Assembly: GCF_016862935.1 (NCBI RefSeq)
Contig: NZ_BONX01000003.1
Coordinates: forward strand, 1 to 64,000
Direction of reading: 5' to 3'
Length of the DNA: 64,000 nt
From: Plantactinospora mayteni
GTDB taxonomy: Bacteria; Actinomycetota; Actinomycetes; Mycobacteriales; Micromonosporaceae
The notes beneath the pieces are model-generated. The model was not told the origin of the DNA. It did not search any database and saw only the letters and a program-made list of their open reading frames with translations. Made by a program: the position numbers and the translations under genes. Numbering within the stretch: position 1 is the first letter of the stretch; the number at the start of each line of letters is the position of its first letter. Shown here piece after piece: positions 62,911 through 64,000 of the stretch.

Positions 62911-64000
62911 ATGCCAAACCCGATACCGTCCTCGCTCAGTCAACTGACCCGCGCCGTCCGTTCCCGGCCACGCCGTGGTGCCCGGCCACACGTGATCTAC
63001 CTGGCGATCGGGTTTCCACCCGCGGCGAAGAGTTCGGCGTACCGACTGCGCGAGACCGCCAACCAGTTCTGCGCGATCGGCTGGGACGTCACCGTCATCA
63101 CCATCTGCGAAGAGGCGTGGGAGCGGGAGTACGGGCTGGACCACACCCTCTCCGAGGGGGTCGACCCACGGATCAAGGTGGTCGAGCTGCCGCTCATGCG
63201 CGCGGACCTGGAAACCGACATCCGCAACTTCTCCGAGGCGAGAGCGCTCCGCCCGCGCGAGTGGATCGAGCGGCAGCGCAAACAGGAACTCAAGGTCTTC
63301 CCGGAGCCGGCCTTCGGCGGCTGGCGGTACGCCCTGGAGAAGGCGGTCGTACGGGAACACCGGGCACACGCCGCCGACCTGCTCATGACGACCTGCGCAC
63401 CGTACGTCAACCTCGCCGCGACGTGGCAACTGTGGCAGGAGCACCGGGTGCCGTACGTGGTGGACTTCCGGGACGGCTGGTCGGTCGACGTGATCAGCGG
63501 TGAGACGGCGTTCACCGAGAAGTCCCCCGCCGGTCAGTGGGAGAAACGGGTACTCGAACAGGCCCAGGCGGTCTGGTGCGTCAACGAACCGATCGCGCGG
63601 TTCTACCGCGACCGTTATCCGGTGGTGGCCGACCGGGTCCGGGTGGTCCGCAACGGCTTCGACAGCGACTCCATCCCGTCCGTGCCGCACCGGCCGGATC
63701 CCGCCGCCGGACTCACCTTCGGCTACCTGGGCTCGATCAACTTCGCTCCCGCGCTGCTGGACTCGGTGCTCACCGCCTGGCGGATGGCCCGGCGCACGGA
63801 CCCGGTGCTCGCCCGCAGCCGGTTCGAGGTGCGCGGGCACATCGGCGCGGGTGCGCTGCGCGAGGCGAACGCGCACAGCGAACTGCTGGGCGCGGCGGCC
63901 CGGGACGACGTGGAGTTCGGCGGGCCGGTGCCGAAGGCCGAGGTCGTCGACGTCTTCGGGCGTTGGGACGCTCTGGTCCTGATGCTGGTCGGCGGGCAGT
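62911..64000 (+). CDS. Glycosyltransferase (GT4-like), partial at right edge
   Basis: Begins at an ATG at 62911 and remains open to the end of the window (363 codons), so the C-terminus is missing. VIYLAIGFPPAAKSSAYRLR is the first-domain loop, YVVDFRDGWSVDVISGE the acceptor-side motif typical of capsule GT4 enzymes, and RVRVVRNGFDSDS leads into the donor domain (LTFGYLGSINFAPALLDSVL). It is 73 bp after the 2-epimerase on the same strand. A GTG at 62992 is an alternative start. Confidence 0.82.
   Translation, partial: MPNPIPSSLSQLTRAVRSRPRRGARPHVIYLAIGFPPAAKSSAYRLRETANQFCAIGWDVTVITICEEAWEREYGLDHTLSEGVDPRIKVVELPLMRADLETDIRNFSEARALRPREWIERQRKQELKVFPEPAFGGWRYALEKAVVREHRAHAADLLMTTCAPYVNLAATWQLWQEHRVPYVVDFRDGWSVDVISGETAFTEKSPAGQWEKRVLEQAQAVWCVNEPIARFYRDRYPVVADRVRVVRNGFDSDSIPSVPHRPDPAAGLTFGYLGSINFAPALLDSVLTAWRMARRTDPVLARSRFEVRGHIGAGALREANAHSELLGAAARDDVEFGGPVPKAEVVDVFGRWDALVLMLVGGQ

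Overview
The window is a high-G+C actinobacterial chromosome segment. Frequent GTG and TTG starts, dense gene packing with 4-bp stop/start overlaps, the GlgC-GlgM-GlgE-GlgB alpha-glucan route, a type VII secretion protease (mycosin) and a divergent LysG/LysE-type pair all fit the Actinomycetes. My best guess is Micromonosporaceae (Micromonospora or Plantactinospora-like). That is inference from gene content only. No rRNA, tRNA, CRISPR array, transposase or phage gene was seen.

Layout. (1) 1-23.5 kb is a cell-surface polysaccharide locus of the Wzx/Wzy type. A minus-strand capE-capF-glycosyltransferase operon comes first. A plus-strand operon follows (aminotransferase, FkbM methyltransferase, FemAB-like acyltransferase, initiating phosphoglycosyl transferase, GNAT). 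Then come a flippase, a Wzy-like polymerase, four more glycosyltransferases, an O-acyltransferase, an SDR epimerase, a membrane 4,6-dehydratase, a Gfo/Idh oxidoreductase and a second aminotransferase. (2) 23.6-25.6 kb holds a secreted phosphodiesterase with two tandem GDPD domains. (3) 26.1-29.9 kb is a small type VII secretion-associated group: a WXG100-like protein, a PPE/EspB-like protein with a proline/glycine-rich tail, a mycosin and a conserved small protein. (4) 30-40.4 kb is storage and osmolyte glucan metabolism (pgm, glgC, glgA/glgM, glgE, glgB), interrupted by an argP/lysG-lysE pair. (5) 40.6-46.3 kb is miscellaneous: a secreted protein, a cyclase plus a TPP enzyme, PhzF, ArsR and an App1-like phosphatase. 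(6) 46.4-64 kb is a second polysaccharide region with a GT-C transferase, a WbpD-like acetyltransferase, two nucleotide-sugar 6-dehydrogenases, a TarS-like GT2, a GtrB-like GT2, a PIG-V-like mannosyltransferase, two paralogous GT4 enzymes, a further glycosyltransferase, a WecB/WbpI-type 2-epimerase and a glycosyltransferase cut by the right edge.

How the genes work together. A complete set resembling the Pseudomonas Wbp route to UDP-2,3-diacetamido-2,3-dideoxy-uronic acids can be assembled only by combining the two polysaccharide regions: 6-dehydrogenase at 56.5 kb, oxidase at 21.2 kb, aminotransferase at 22.4 kb, acetyltransferase at 48.3 kb and 2-epimerase at 61.7 kb. The other precursor routes suggested are UDP-N-acetyl-L-fucosamine (capEF), a 4-amino-4,6-dideoxy-HexNAc (membrane dehydratase, first aminotransferase, GNAT) and possibly UDP-ManNAcA.

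The least expected structure is a 92-bp element with perfect 16-bp terminal inverted repeats. It occurs twice in the window in opposite orientations, each time in the leader of a gene (the polymerase and the GDPD gene). At the polymerase its inner arm supplies the ribosome-binding site.
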